Below are positions 25,119 to 34,045 of a DNA stretch of 64,000 nucleotides, one piece after another. Position 1 is the first letter of the stretch; the number at the start of each line of letters is the position of its first letter. The notes below the pieces were generated by a model, which did not search any database, was not told where the DNA came from, and was given only the letters and a program-made list of their open reading frames with translations. This DNA is from JALOLG01 sp963776935 (GTDB lineage Bacteria > Actinomycetota > Acidimicrobiia > Acidimicrobiales > Ilumatobacteraceae). Made by a program: the position numbers and the translations under genes. Location: contig CAVZOP010000001.1 of NCBI GenBank assembly GCA_963776935.1, positions 124,001 to 188,000 of the forward strand, written 5' to 3'.

Positions 25119-27656
25119 GTGTGGAAGCTCACTCGCCGCGGCCTGTGGAACCACAAGCGCCGCCTCATCAGCACGAGCCTCGCGGTCGTGCTCGGTGTCG
25201 CGTTCCTCACCGCCACCCTGACGCTCGGCGACACGATGCGCGGTGGCATCGACCAACTGCTCGAACACGGCAACGCCGAGACCGACGTCGTGGTCCGCAA
25301 CGCGACCAAGTACGGGAGCGACGAGATGGTCGAGCGCGGCCGCCTCGACGGTGAGCTGGTCACCGAGCTCGCCGGGGTCGACGGAGTCGCTGTCGCCGTG
25401 CCGTCGATCGAGGGCTTCGCCCAGATCGTCGGATCCGACGGCGATCCGATCGGCGGCAACGGACCGCCGACACTCGCCGGCAACTGGATCGACGACCCCA
25501 GACTCAACCCGTACCAGGTCGTCGAAGGTCGGGCGCCGACCGCCGATGGTGAGGTCGTCATCGACCGCCGTTCGGCACGGCTGGGCGAGTTCCAGGTGGG
25601 CGACCACGCGACGCTGCGCACACCGGATCCGCTCGACGTCGAGATCGTCGGGATCGCCAAGTTCGGTTCGGTCGACGGCGTCGCCGGTGCGTCGTACGTG
25701 GCATTCACGAACGAACAGGCACGCGACGTCCTCGTCGGCGGCGCCGACGAGGTGTCGTCGATCCTCCTGATGGGCGACGAGGGGATCAGCCCGGAACAAC
25801 TTCGCTCCACGGCGGCCTCGGCCTTGCCCCCCGAGGCCGAGGCCCTCACCGGCGACGAGATCATCGCCGAGACGCTGGACGACATCGAGGCCGACTTCCT
25901 CGGCTTCTTCGAGATGTTCCTGCTGATGTTCGCCGGCGTCGCCCTCCTCGTGGCGACGTTCAGCATCCACAACACGTTCTCGATCCTGGTCGCCCAGCGC
26001 ACTCGCGAATCGGCGCTCGTGCGCGCGATGGGTGCGTCGCGTGGCCAGGTGTTGCGGTCCATCTGCGCCGAGGGTCTGGCCGTCGGCGTGGTGGCATCCG
26101 GCATCGGGCTCGGTGCCGGCATCGGCCTCGGCTACGGACTGCGCGCGCTCATCGAATCCTTCGGGGTCGAGCTCCCGAACGCCGGCCTCGTGGTCACCAC
26201 AAGCACGATCGTGGCCGCGCTCGTGGTGGGCATCGTCGTCACGTTCCTGGCGAGCATCATCCCCGCCGTCAAGGGCTCGCGGGTGGCTCCCCTCGCCGCC
26301 CTCCGGGAGAGCGCGATCGACCGCAGCGGGGCATCGAAGTGGCGCGCCGCGTTCGGCGCCCTCGCCCTCGGTAGCGGCATCGCCCTCACGATCACAGCGG
26401 TGACCAACTCCGAAGGTGCGCTGGGTCGCGCCGGGCTGGGAGCACTGGCGACATTGGTCGGCGCCGTCGCGCTCGGTCCGGTCGTCGCCCGTCCCGCATC
26501 GGCGCTGCTGGGCTCCCCGCTGGCAGTGTTCCGTGGGTCGGGTCGACTCGCCCGCCGCAACGCGATGCGCAACCCGCGACGCACTTCAGGGAGCGCGTCG
26601 GCGCTCATGGTCGGCACCGCTGTGGTGGCGTTGTTCACAACCGTCGGCTCCTCGATCAAGGCCTCGGTCGGCGACGTCGTCGAGCGGTCGTTCTCCGGCG
26701 ACCTCGTGATCGTCGACGAGTCGTTCAGTGGCGCCGGCCTCAGTCCGAACCTGGCCGACGAGCTGGCGGCGCTCCCGGAGGTCGCCAACACGGCGGCGAT
26801 GACGAACGCCGTCGTCAACATCGACGGTGAGGACGCGGACCCCACTGCCGTCGACCCCGATCGCCTCGCGTCAGTGTTCGATCTGGACGAGTCGAGTGGC
26901 GAGGTCGCCGAGCTACAGCCCGGCCAGATCGCCGTCAGTGATGTGTACGCCGACGGCCACTCCCTCACTCGCGGGAGCACGCTCACGTTCGACTACGCCG
27001 ATGGCGCCAGCCAACTGGTCGAGGTCGGCGCTGTGTACCGCGGCGGTGAGATCGCCGGCGACATCATCATGACGCGGGCCGACTGGACACCGCACGCCAC
27101 GCGTCCGACGGACGTCGCGGTCCTCATCGACCTCGCCGACGGGGTCAGCCTCGAAGCCGGCCAGGCCGCGGTGCAGGTCGTCGCCAGCCGTCTCGCGGCA
27201 CCCGAGCCGCAGACGAGCGAGGAGTACATCGACTCCGTCGGCGCCGACGTCGATCAGATGCTCGCTCTCGTCTATGGGTTGCTCGGGTTGGCCGTGCTGA
27301 TCGCACTGATGGGCATCGCCAACACGCTGTCGTTGTCGATCCACGAACGGACCCGCGAGCTCGGCTTGCTCCGGGCCCTCGGCCAGACCCGGCGCCAGCT
27401 GCGTTCGACGGTGCGTTGGGAGGCCGTCATCGTCGCCGTCTTCGGCACGATCGGCGGTCTCGGACTCGGCACGTTCCTCGGCTGGGGACTGATCGAAGCG
27501 ATCGCCGCCCAGGAAGGATTCGGGAGCTTCGCGCTGCCGATCATCCCGCTGGCGGCGATCCTCGCCCTGGCCGCCGCGGCCGGTGTCGTAGCCGCCGTTC
27601 GCCCGGCCCGGCGGGCCGCCAAGCTCGACATTCTCTCGGCCATCGCGACGGATTGA
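25119..27656 (+). CDS. FtsX-family ABC transporter permease
   Basis: 845 aa from GTG. An N-terminal transmembrane helix, a large extracytoplasmic MacB-type domain, a first FtsX block (EMFLLMFAGVALLVATFSIHNTFSILVAQRTRESALVRAMGA), a second external domain, and a final FtsX block (LGLAVLIALMGIANTLSLSIHERTRELGLLRALGQTR). This is the usual long two-FtsX permease of actinobacteria. It works with the ATPase upstream and is followed by a histidine kinase 1 nt after its stop. Confidence 0.92.
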   Translation: MWKLTRRGLWNHKRRLISTSLAVVLGVAFLTATLTLGDTMRGGIDQLLEHGNAETDVVVRNATKYGSDEMVERGRLDGELVTELAGVDGVAVAVPSIEGFAQIVGSDGDPIGGNGPPTLAGNWIDDPRLNPYQVVEGRAPTADGEVVIDRRSARLGEFQVGDHATLRTPDPLDVEIVGIAKFGSVDGVAGASYVAFTNEQARDVLVGGADEVSSILLMGDEGISPEQLRSTAASALPPEAEALTGDEIIAETLDDIEADFLGFFEMFLLMFAGVALLVATFSIHNTFSILVAQRTRESALVRAMGASRGQVLRSICAEGLAVGVVASGIGLGAGIGLGYGLRALIESFGVELPNAGLVVTTSTIVAALVVGIVVTFLASIIPAVKGSRVAPLAALRESAIDRSGASKWRAAFGALALGSGIALTITAVTNSEGALGRAGLGALATLVGAVALGPVVARPASALLGSPLAVFRGSGRLARRNAMRNPRRTSGSASALMVGTAVVALFTTVGSSIKASVGDVVERSFSGDLVIVDESFSGAGLSPNLADELAALPEVANTAAMTNAVVNIDGEDADPTAVDPDRLASVFDLDESSGEVAELQPGQIAVSDVYADGHSLTRGSTLTFDYADGASQLVEVGAVYRGGEIAGDIIMTRADWTPHATRPTDVAVLIDLADGVSLEAGQAAVQVVASRLAAPEPQTSEEYIDSVGADVDQMLALVYGLLGLAVLIALMGIANTLSLSIHERTRELGLLRALGQTRRQLRSTVRWEAVIVAVFGTIGGLGLGTFLGWGLIEAIAAQEGFGSFALPIIPLAAILALAAAAGVVAAVRPARRAAKLDILSAIATD

Positions 27657-27657
27657 G

Positions 27658-28935
27658 GTGCGTAACGTGGACGGTCTGATGAAGACGCTGCTGCCGTGGA
27701 GCCGGCCCGGCCGGCTCTGGCGGGCGGCCTGCCACGTGAGTCTCGGGCTCGTCATGGGGATCCTCACGTTCTCCGTGACGATCACGTTGCTGGCACTGAG
27801 CGTCGGGCTGCTGATCACGTTCTTCCTGGCCTTGCCCGCAATCTGGATGCTGTTCACGCTGTCGCGCGGCTTCGGCAGGCTGGAACGGTCGAGGGTCAGC
27901 GCGCTGATGGACGTCGAGATCGCCGATCCGATCCCCCCGCTCACGCGGCCGGGGTGGCTCGGGCGGCTCGCCGAGCGGGCCCGCTCCGGGCCGCGGTGGC
28001 GTGAGATCGGCTACCACCTCGCACTCCTGCCGGTCGGCGGGCTCGGGTACGCGCTCAGCACGGTCGCGTGGTCGGGATCGTTGGCGATGATCGGGATGCC
28101 GTTCTACGTCGACCATCTGCCGGGGTCGTCGGCGAAGTTCTACTTCTTCGAGCTCACGGCCGGCGCCGGCGCGATCGCGGCGGCGGTGGTCGGCGTCGCC
28201 GGGCTGGTGTTCGTCGCACCCTGGATCACGCTCGCCACCGCCAACGTCCAGGCGTTGATGGCGAAGGGATTGCTCGGGCCCACTCACGACCAGGCGCTCG
28301 TGCAGCAGGTGACGCGCCTCGAGACCAGCCGGACGGCGGCGGTCGACAGCGCCGAGGCCGAGCGACGTCGCATCGAGCGCGATCTCCACGATGGCGCGCA
28401 GCAGCGACTGGTCGCCCTGGCGGCCGGGCTCGGTGCGGCCCGTGAGAAGTTCGACGACGATCCCGAACAGGCGCGGGCGATGGTGGCCGACGCCCACGAG
28501 GAGGCGAAGGCCGCGCTCACCGAGATCCGCGACCTCGTTCGCGGCATCCATCCGGTGATCCTCGAGGACCGCGGTCTCGACGCCGCGTTGTCGGCGATCG
28601 TCGCCAAGTCGCCGGTTCCAGTCGCGCTCGACGTGTCGATCGCCGACCGGCCACCGGCGGCGATCGAGAGCGCTGCGTACTTCATCGTCAACGAGACGCT
28701 CACCAACATCGCCCGCCACGCCAGTGCGACGCGGGCGTACATCTCGATCGCCCGCGCCGGCGACCGGTTGGTGGTCGAGGTTCGCGACAACGGCAAGGGC
28801 GGCGCAGATCCGACGCGTGGCACCGGGCTCAGCGGGATCCGCGAACGCGTCACCGCGCTGGGTGGAAACATGTACCTGATCAGCCCGCCGGGTGGGCCGA
28901 CGACGATCTCGGTGGAGCTGCCGTGCGCATCGTGA
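27658..28935 (+). CDS. Sensor histidine kinase
   Basis: 425 aa from GTG. N-terminal sensor region with four predicted transmembrane segments (SLGLVMGILTFSVTITLLAL, VGLLITFFLALPAIWML and two later ones), a HisKA_3 helix with RIERDLHDGAQQRLVALA (phospho-His in DLHDG), and an ATPase domain with NETLTNIARHA and DNGKGG. It sits between the ABC permease and a LuxR regulator, an arrangement seen for peptide- or envelope-stress sensing. Confidence 0.92.
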   Translation: MRNVDGLMKTLLPWSRPGRLWRAACHVSLGLVMGILTFSVTITLLALSVGLLITFFLALPAIWMLFTLSRGFGRLERSRVSALMDVEIADPIPPLTRPGWLGRLAERARSGPRWREIGYHLALLPVGGLGYALSTVAWSGSLAMIGMPFYVDHLPGSSAKFYFFELTAGAGAIAAAVVGVAGLVFVAPWITLATANVQALMAKGLLGPTHDQALVQQVTRLETSRTAAVDSAEAERRRIERDLHDGAQQRLVALAAGLGAAREKFDDDPEQARAMVADAHEEAKAALTEIRDLVRGIHPVILEDRGLDAALSAIVAKSPVPVALDVSIADRPPAAIESAAYFIVNETLTNIARHASATRAYISIARAGDRLVVEVRDNGKGGADPTRGTGLSGIRERVTALGGNMYLISPPGGPTTISVELPCAS

Positions 28936-29567
28936 TCGCCGAGGACTCCGTCCTGTTGCGGGCGGGACTGACCCGCATCCTCGTCGACGCCGGCGAGGAC
29001 GTCGTGGCGACCGTCGGCGACGCGGATGAGCTGATCGTCGCGATCGAACGGCACCGGCCCGACCTCGCCATCGTCGACGTGCGCATGCCGCCGACGCACA
29101 CCGACGACGGGCTGCGGGCCGCGCTCGTGATCCGCGACCGGTGGCCGGACGTCGGCATCCTCGTGCTGTCGCAATACGTCGAGGAGCGATACGCGGCCGA
29201 GTTGCTCGCCGGCGGGACCGCGGCAATCGGGTATCTCCTCAAGGATCGCGTCGCCGACGTCAGCGAGTTCCTCGCCGCGGTGCGGCGCGTCGGCGCCGGC
29301 GGCGCGGCACTCGATCCCGAGGTCGTCGCCCAGCTGCTCGCCCGGTCGCGGCGGCGTGATCCGCTGGCCCTGTTGTCACCGCGTGAGCGCGAGGTGCTGT
29401 CGCTGATGGCCGAGGGACGCACCAACCCGGCGATCGCCCGCCAGCTGGTCGTCAGCGACAAGGCCGTCGAGAAGCATGTCGGCAACATCTTCTCCAAGCT
29501 CGGCCTGCCCCCCACCGACGAGGACCACCGCCGCGTGCTCGCGGTCTTGCGGTGGTTGGAAGGATGA
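28923..29567 (+). CDS. NarL/LuxR-type response regulator
   Basis: 214 aa. Receiver motifs IVIAEDSVLLRAGL, LAIVDVRMPP (phospho-Asp) and GYLLKDRV; LuxR HTH SPREREVLSLMAEGRTNPAIARQLVVSDKAVEKHV. GTG start 13 nt inside the kinase gene shows tight coupling. It probably controls the ABC operon and the DUF4097 gene that follows 7 nt later. Confidence 0.93.
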   Translation: MRIVIAEDSVLLRAGLTRILVDAGEDVVATVGDADELIVAIERHRPDLAIVDVRMPPTHTDDGLRAALVIRDRWPDVGILVLSQYVEERYAAELLAGGTAAIGYLLKDRVADVSEFLAAVRRVGAGGAALDPEVVAQLLARSRRRDPLALLSPREREVLSLMAEGRTNPAIARQLVVSDKAVEKHVGNIFSKLGLPPTDEDHRRVLAVLRWLEG

Positions 29568-29574
29568 CGACGAC

Positions 29575-30348
29575 ATGACATCAGGACCGCACACCGCCTG
29601 GCTGGCGGCCGGCAGCGTGCTCACGGTCGCGGCCTTCGGCTGGGGCACGTTCAACGTCGTCGACCTACTGGCTCACGAGGTCAGGACCGTCACCGAGGTC
29701 GTCGACGCCGACGGCGTGTCGATGATCGACATCGACAACTCCAACGGGCGCGTCGTCGTGACAGGCACGGACACCGACGAGATCACGATCGTCGCCCGAG
29801 TCAGCGACGGCCTGCGGGCGACCGGAAACTCGTACCGGCTCGTCGACGACCGGCTCGAGATCCGTGGCACCTGCCCGTCGTTCGGCAGCATGTGGTGCTC
29901 GGTCGACTACCGGATCGAGGTCCCCGCCGACGTCGACCTCGACATCGATGTCGACGACAACCGCGTCGAAGTTGTCGACATGCGCGGCGCCCTGACGATC
30001 GACAACGACAACGGTTCGATCGACATCCGCGGGGCCGACGGACCGCTCCGGGCGACGACCGACAACGGCAGCATCGACGCGACCGGCGTGCGATCGGCCA
30101 CGGTGTTCGCCGACAGCGACAACGGCTCGGTCGAGATCGTGATGACCACGCCGCCGCAGCAGTTGGAGGCCAGCACCGACAACGGCAGCGTCACCGTCGT
30201 GCTCCCGAACACGCCCGACGCGTACGCCGTGGACGCCGTCACCGACAACGGCAGCGTCCGCAACGACGTCCGCACCGACCCCGCCAGCTCCCGCACGATC
30301 ACCCTGTCATCCGACAACGGCAACGTCACCGTCCGCTACCCCGACTGA
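29575..30348 (+). CDS. DUF4097-type beta-helix envelope protein
   Basis: 257 aa. An N-terminal hydrophobic segment (TAWLAAGSVLTVAAFGWGTF) exports or anchors it. The rest is a repeated beta pattern with DNGS steps: IDNDNGSIDI, TDNGSIDATG, SDNGSVEIV, TDNGSVTVV, TDNGSVRND, SDNGNVTVR. This is the DUF4097 adhesin-like solenoid. It is the last gene of the ABC-kinase-regulator unit and is followed by a palindromic repeat. Confidence 0.85.
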   Translation: MTSGPHTAWLAAGSVLTVAAFGWGTFNVVDLLAHEVRTVTEVVDADGVSMIDIDNSNGRVVVTGTDTDEITIVARVSDGLRATGNSYRLVDDRLEIRGTCPSFGSMWCSVDYRIEVPADVDLDIDVDDNRVEVVDMRGALTIDNDNGSIDIRGADGPLRATTDNGSIDATGVRSATVFADSDNGSVEIVMTTPPQQLEASTDNGSVTVVLPNTPDAYAVDAVTDNGSVRNDVRTDPASSRTITLSSDNGNVTVRYPD

Positions 30349-30357
30349 CCTTTCCAG

Positions 30358-30410
30358 GGTTCTGTCTGCTTCAGTTGAAGCGACAGCTCGTTTGAAGCAG
30401 ACAGAACGGG
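30358..30410. repeat. Intergenic palindromic repeat, copy 4
   Basis: Left arm GGTTCTGTCTGCTTCAGTTG, right arm CGTTTGAAGCAGACAGAACG, with a diverged centre (AAGCGACAGCT). It lies 10 nt after the DUF4097 stop and 11 nt before the alcohol dehydrogenase start, so it fills almost the whole gap. Confidence 0.88.
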
Positions 30411-30420
30411 GTTTTGGCAG

Positions 30421-31533
30421 ATGAAGACGCGCGCGGCGGTGCTCTGGGAGCGCAATGCGGACTGGGTGGTGGAGGAGATCGAGCTCGACGCGCCGCGGAC
30501 GCGTGAGGTCGTGGTCGAGTTGGCGGCGTCCGGGCTGTGCCACTCCGACGAGCACATCCGCACCGGCGACTCCAAGTGGCCGCTTCCGATCGTCGGCGGG
30601 CACGAGGGCGCCGGCGTCGTCGTCGAGGTCGGACCAGAGGTCGAACGGATCGCCGTCGGCGACCACGTCGTGCTCAGCTTCATCCCGTCGTGCGGCCACT
30701 GCCCGTCCTGCAGCGGCGGCCACCAGAACCTGTGCGACCTCGGCGCCCACGTCGCCGCCGGGCGCCAGATCGGTGATCACACGGCCCGTCACCACGCACG
30801 CGGCCAGGACCTCGGCATCATGTGCCTGCTCGGGACGTTCGCCGAGCGCACCGTCGTGAGCGAGGCGAGCTGCGTCAAGATCCATCCCGAGATCCCACTC
30901 CAGACGGCCTGCCTCCTCGGCTGCGGAGTCGTGACGGGTTGGGGCTCCGCAGTGTACGCGGCCGAGGTTCGCGCCGGCGAGACGGTCGTCGTGGTCGGCA
31001 TCGGTGGGGTCGGCTCGAACGCCGTGCAGGGCGCCGCCCTGGCCGGAGCCGAGCGCATCGTCGCCGTTGATCCGATCGAGTTCAAGCGCGAGATGGCGCA
31101 GGTCTTTGGGGCCACCCACACCGCGGCGTCGATCGAGGAGGCGAAGGAGCTCGTCGCCGAGATCACGTGGGGCCGGATGGCCGACAAGGTGATCATGACG
31201 ATGGGGCTCGGCAAGGGCGAGCTGATCGCCGACGCGATGGCGATGACGGCCAAGCGCGGCCGGGTCGTGCTCACGAACATCTACAACGACGACGAGACGC
31301 TCATCCACATGAGCCCCGGCGACCTGATCCGCATGGAGAAGCAACTCGTCGGCGCCCTGTTCGGCTCGGCGAACCCGCGCAAGGACATCCCCCGCCTGCT
31401 CGAGCTGTGGGCGTCGGGCAAGATCAAGCTCGACGAGCTCGTGACGCGCACCTACCCGCTCGACGACATCAACGTCGGCTACCAGGACATGCGCGACGGC
31501 AAGAACATCCGCGGCGTCCTGACGTTCACCTGA
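30421..31533 (+). CDS. Zinc-dependent alcohol dehydrogenase, NDMA-dependent type
   Basis: 370 aa. Catalytic zinc ligands C40 (GLCHSDEH), H61-E62 (GHEGAG) and C168 (LLGCGVVTG); structural zinc C91, C94, C97, C105; nucleotide fold GIGGVG at 193-198. Overall sequence resembles the NDMA-dependent Rxyl_3153-type family, in which nicotinamide is tightly bound and electrons leave by a separate carrier. Alcohol substrate unknown. It is flanked by two palindromic repeats. Confidence 0.9.
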   Translation: MKTRAAVLWERNADWVVEEIELDAPRTREVVVELAASGLCHSDEHIRTGDSKWPLPIVGGHEGAGVVVEVGPEVERIAVGDHVVLSFIPSCGHCPSCSGGHQNLCDLGAHVAAGRQIGDHTARHHARGQDLGIMCLLGTFAERTVVSEASCVKIHPEIPLQTACLLGCGVVTGWGSAVYAAEVRAGETVVVVGIGGVGSNAVQGAALAGAERIVAVDPIEFKREMAQVFGATHTAASIEEAKELVAEITWGRMADKVIMTMGLGKGELIADAMAMTAKRGRVVLTNIYNDDETLIHMSPGDLIRMEKQLVGALFGSANPRKDIPRLLELWASGKIKLDELVTRTYPLDDINVGYQDMRDGKNIRGVLTFT

Positions 31534-31539
31534 ACCCCC

Positions 31540-31590
31540 GTTCTGTCTGCTTCAGACTGCCCGTGGGCTCATCTGAGGCAGACAGAACGG
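31540..31590. repeat. Intergenic palindromic repeat, copy 5
   Basis: The best conserved copy: GTTCTGTCTGCTTCAGACTG and CATCTGAGGCAGACAGAACG around CCCGTGGGCT. It lies between the convergent alcohol dehydrogenase and amidohydrolase genes. Confidence 0.92.
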
Positions 31591-31616
31591 CGGGGTTGGT
31601 GGCGTTCAGGTGGAGT

Positions 31617-32756
31617 TCAGGTGATGGCGTAGAGGGCGGCGGCGTTGTCGCGCAGGATGCGGCGCTGGGCTGACTCGGGGACGTCGGTCATCAGCCGCTC
31701 GATGACCTCGCGGGACTCGGGGAACGTGCTGTCGGGGTGCGGGTAGTCGCAGGCCCACATCACCTTGTCGTCGCCGAAGTGGTGGAGGATGTCGAGGCCG
31801 ATCTGGTCGTCCTGGAACGTCACCCAGACCTGGCGGCGGAACACCTCACTCGGCGGCATGGTCAGACCGATGCCGCCCCGTTCGTCCCAGTACGAGCCCA
31901 TGCTGAGCAGCCGCCGGTAGCGGTAGTCCATCTCCTGCACGACCCACGGCGGCCACCCGAGCCCGCTCTCGGCGAGGACCAGCCGCACGTTCGGCCGTTG
32001 CTCGAGCACGCCCCGGCCGAGCATCCCGACGATCGGATCGAGGAACTGTGTGATGAACTCCTTGCTCGTCTCGAAGATCCGCCAGGCGTGATCGTTGAGC
32101 CCTGTCATCATCGCCTTCGTCAGCACGAGGTGGAACGAGGCGATGATCCCCGACTCGTCGATCGCATCCCAGAACGGCAGCCACTCGTCGTCGTAGATCC
32201 TGCTCGTGACGCGGGCGATGTGCATGCTCACCTGCTTGACGTCGCCGCGATCGGCGAGCCGGCGCACCTCGGCGGTCGACCCAGCGGCATCCTCGGCGGG
32301 GAGCATCGCGACACCGATCAAGCGCTTCGGATCGTCGGCGCAGAACTCGCCGAGCCAGTCGTTGTAGGCGCGGTACACGGCGAGCCGCAGTTCGGGATCG
32401 GCGACCGACAGGGCTGCGACCGGTCCGTACATCACCGTCGCCTCGATACCGTCGCTGTCCATGTCGAGCAGGCGCAGCGACGCAGTCGTCGGCCGCAGGA
32501 CGCCTTCCTCCTCGAGACCGGCACGTTCGAGGGCGGTCTGGTACGACCGCTTGACGTTGTCCTTCTTGCCACCGGCCCACCGGCCCCAGTCGTCGCCGTC
32601 GCAGCGCCAGGCGGACGTGCCATCGGCGAGCTCGATCACGCGTGGCCCGCGATCGCGCAGGTGTGCGGGGAGTCGCCGTTCCCAGAGATCGCGTGGGACG
32701 TACGGCAGGTCGATGTGATCATCGACGGAGATCAACTGATAGTCCACGCCGACCAC
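31617..32756 (-). CDS. Amidohydrolase family (ACMSD-like) metal-dependent hydrolase
   Basis: About 379 aa. SVDDHIDLPYVPRDLW near the start and a C-terminal MWACDYPHPDSTFPES, then RRILRDNAAALYAI, match the amidohydrolase_2/ACMSD-like family that decarboxylates or hydrolyses small carboxylates with a metal. The first metal motif reads DDHID rather than the usual HxH. Start at GTG 32756 is a judgement; the frame is open to 32834. It is divergent from a sugar-type ABC operon across two palindromes. Confidence 0.8.
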   Translation of the reverse strand: MVGVDYQLISVDDHIDLPYVPRDLWERRLPAHLRDRGPRVIELADGTSAWRCDGDDWGRWAGGKKDNVKRSYQTALERAGLEEEGVLRPTTASLRLLDMDSDGIEATVMYGPVAALSVADPELRLAVYRAYNDWLGEFCADDPKRLIGVAMLPAEDAAGSTAEVRRLADRGDVKQVSMHIARVTSRIYDDEWLPFWDAIDESGIIASFHLVLTKAMMTGLNDHAWRIFETSKEFITQFLDPIVGMLGRGVLEQRPNVRLVLAESGLGWPPWVVQEMDYRYRRLLSMGSYWDERGGIGLTMPPSEVFRRQVWVTFQDDQIGLDILHHFGDDKVMWACDYPHPDSTFPESREVIERLMTDVPESAQRRILRDNAAALYAIT

Positions 32757-32760
32757 CTTG

Positions 32761-32786
32761 CCAGAGATCTCAACGGAGATCTCCGG
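32761..32786. promoter_or_regulatory. Near-perfect palindrome, candidate operator
   Basis: CCAGAGATCTC (32761-32771), AACG, GAGATCTCCGG (32776-32786), one mismatch in 11 bp. It lies in the divergent region between the amidohydrolase and the ABC solute-binding protein. Confidence 0.5.
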
Positions 32787-32797
32787 CCTGTTCGTGA

Positions 32798-32816
32798 CCA
32801 GCGAATAGACCGCTGG
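32798..32816. promoter_or_regulatory. Second palindrome, candidate operator
   Basis: CCAGCG (32798-32803), 7-nt spacer, CGCTGG (32811-32816), perfect arms. It is 11 nt from the first palindrome in the same divergent region. Confidence 0.4.
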
Positions 32817-32917
32817 ACACCCCGCCGACGGCACTTCATATATGAACGCGACGCATCGCAGGGGGTGGTGCGTCGTGCTGAAGGGGTCATCGTTGATGCC
32901 CCCACAGGGAGGCCGCC

Positions 32918-34045
32918 ATGCGTATACGCCCTCGCCCGTTGGGTCGAATGATGCTCGGCACCGTCGCCGCCCTAGCGCTCGTCGCTGCGTCGTGCGGCGG
33001 CGACGACGACGATGCCGCCGGCGATGACACGACGCCCGGCACCGAGGCAGCCGCGCCGGCCACGGAACCGCCGGCGAGCGACGGTACCGCCGCTGACCCA
33101 GCCGACGGCGAGATGCTCGAGATCGCCCACTTCGTCGCCATCCAGGCCAACCCCGTCGAGGAAGTGATCATCCGCGCCGCCCAGGAGGTGGCCGATGCCG
33201 ACGGCAACGTCAACGTCACGCTGTTCGACGCCAACTCCGACCCGCAGGCACAGATCGCGCAATGCCAGGACGCCCTCGCCCAGAACAAGTTCGACGCCTT
33301 CGTCCTCAAGCCGGTTGCCGGTCCGACCATGATCCAGTGCGCCGAGGATGCGATCGCGGCCGGGATCGAGGTCGTCGCCCAGGGGAATGCGCTGGGTCCC
33401 GATCCCGCCAGTGTGGAGCTCCAGGTCGAGGGGCTCAGTGCCTCGGTCATCCACTCGGCCAAGACCAACGGCGAGGGCCTCATGGAGCTCATCGACCTCG
33501 CCTGCCAGGAGAAGGGCGAACCCGAGTGCGAGGTCATCTACCTGTTCGGCCCGCTCGCGTTCGACTACTCCTCGATCTCGCGTGACGTGCTGTACGCGGC
33601 GATCGAAGCGGACCATCCGGAGATCACCGTCGTCGCCGAGCAGACCCAGAACTTCAGCCCCGACGAGGCGATCCAAGCGGCTCGCCAACTGCTGCCCGCC
33701 AATCCGGGGACCGACGTGCTGGCGCTCGACTGCAGCTTCTGTGCGGTTGCGCTGGTCGACGTGCTCGCCGAGCTGGGACTGACCGACAGCGTGCTGCTCC
33801 TCGCATCGGCATCCGACGCGGCCTCGATCGAGCAGGTCAAGACCGGCGAGCAGTTCGGTGAGGTGCTCCTCCTCCCGGCGACCGAGGCGCGGGTCGCGAT
33901 GGAGTTCGCGATCAAGGCCGCTCGCGGTGAGGACCTCGGCGATGACGTCACGATCGACGTCGCCAAGGACCGCAGCCCGACCGGCACGATCATCATCACC
34001 CAGGACAACGCGGAGGGCTTCACCGCCGAGTGGCCCGTCAGTTGA
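32918..34045 (+). CDS. Ribose/sugar-type ABC transporter solute-binding lipoprotein
   Basis: 375 aa. Signal with lipobox (LALVAASCGG), an acidic and Pro/Ala-rich linker, then a periplasmic-binding-protein fold of the Peripla_BP_4 type (FVAIQANPVEEVIIRAAQEVAD, PQAQIAQCQDALAQNKFDAFVLKPV). AGGGAGG precedes the ATG. It is the first gene of an operon with an RbsA-like ATPase and RbsC-like permease. The ligand is not predictable; nearby degradation genes suggest a small organic compound rather than a sugar. Confidence 0.88.
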   Translation: MRIRPRPLGRMMLGTVAALALVAASCGGDDDDAAGDDTTPGTEAAAPATEPPASDGTAADPADGEMLEIAHFVAIQANPVEEVIIRAAQEVADADGNVNVTLFDANSDPQAQIAQCQDALAQNKFDAFVLKPVAGPTMIQCAEDAIAAGIEVVAQGNALGPDPASVELQVEGLSASVIHSAKTNGEGLMELIDLACQEKGEPECEVIYLFGPLAFDYSSISRDVLYAAIEADHPEITVVAEQTQNFSPDEAIQAARQLLPANPGTDVLALDCSFCAVALVDVLAELGLTDSVLLLASASDAASIEQVKTGEQFGEVLLLPATEARVAMEFAIKAARGEDLGDDVTIDVAKDRSPTGTIIITQDNAEGFTAEWPVS

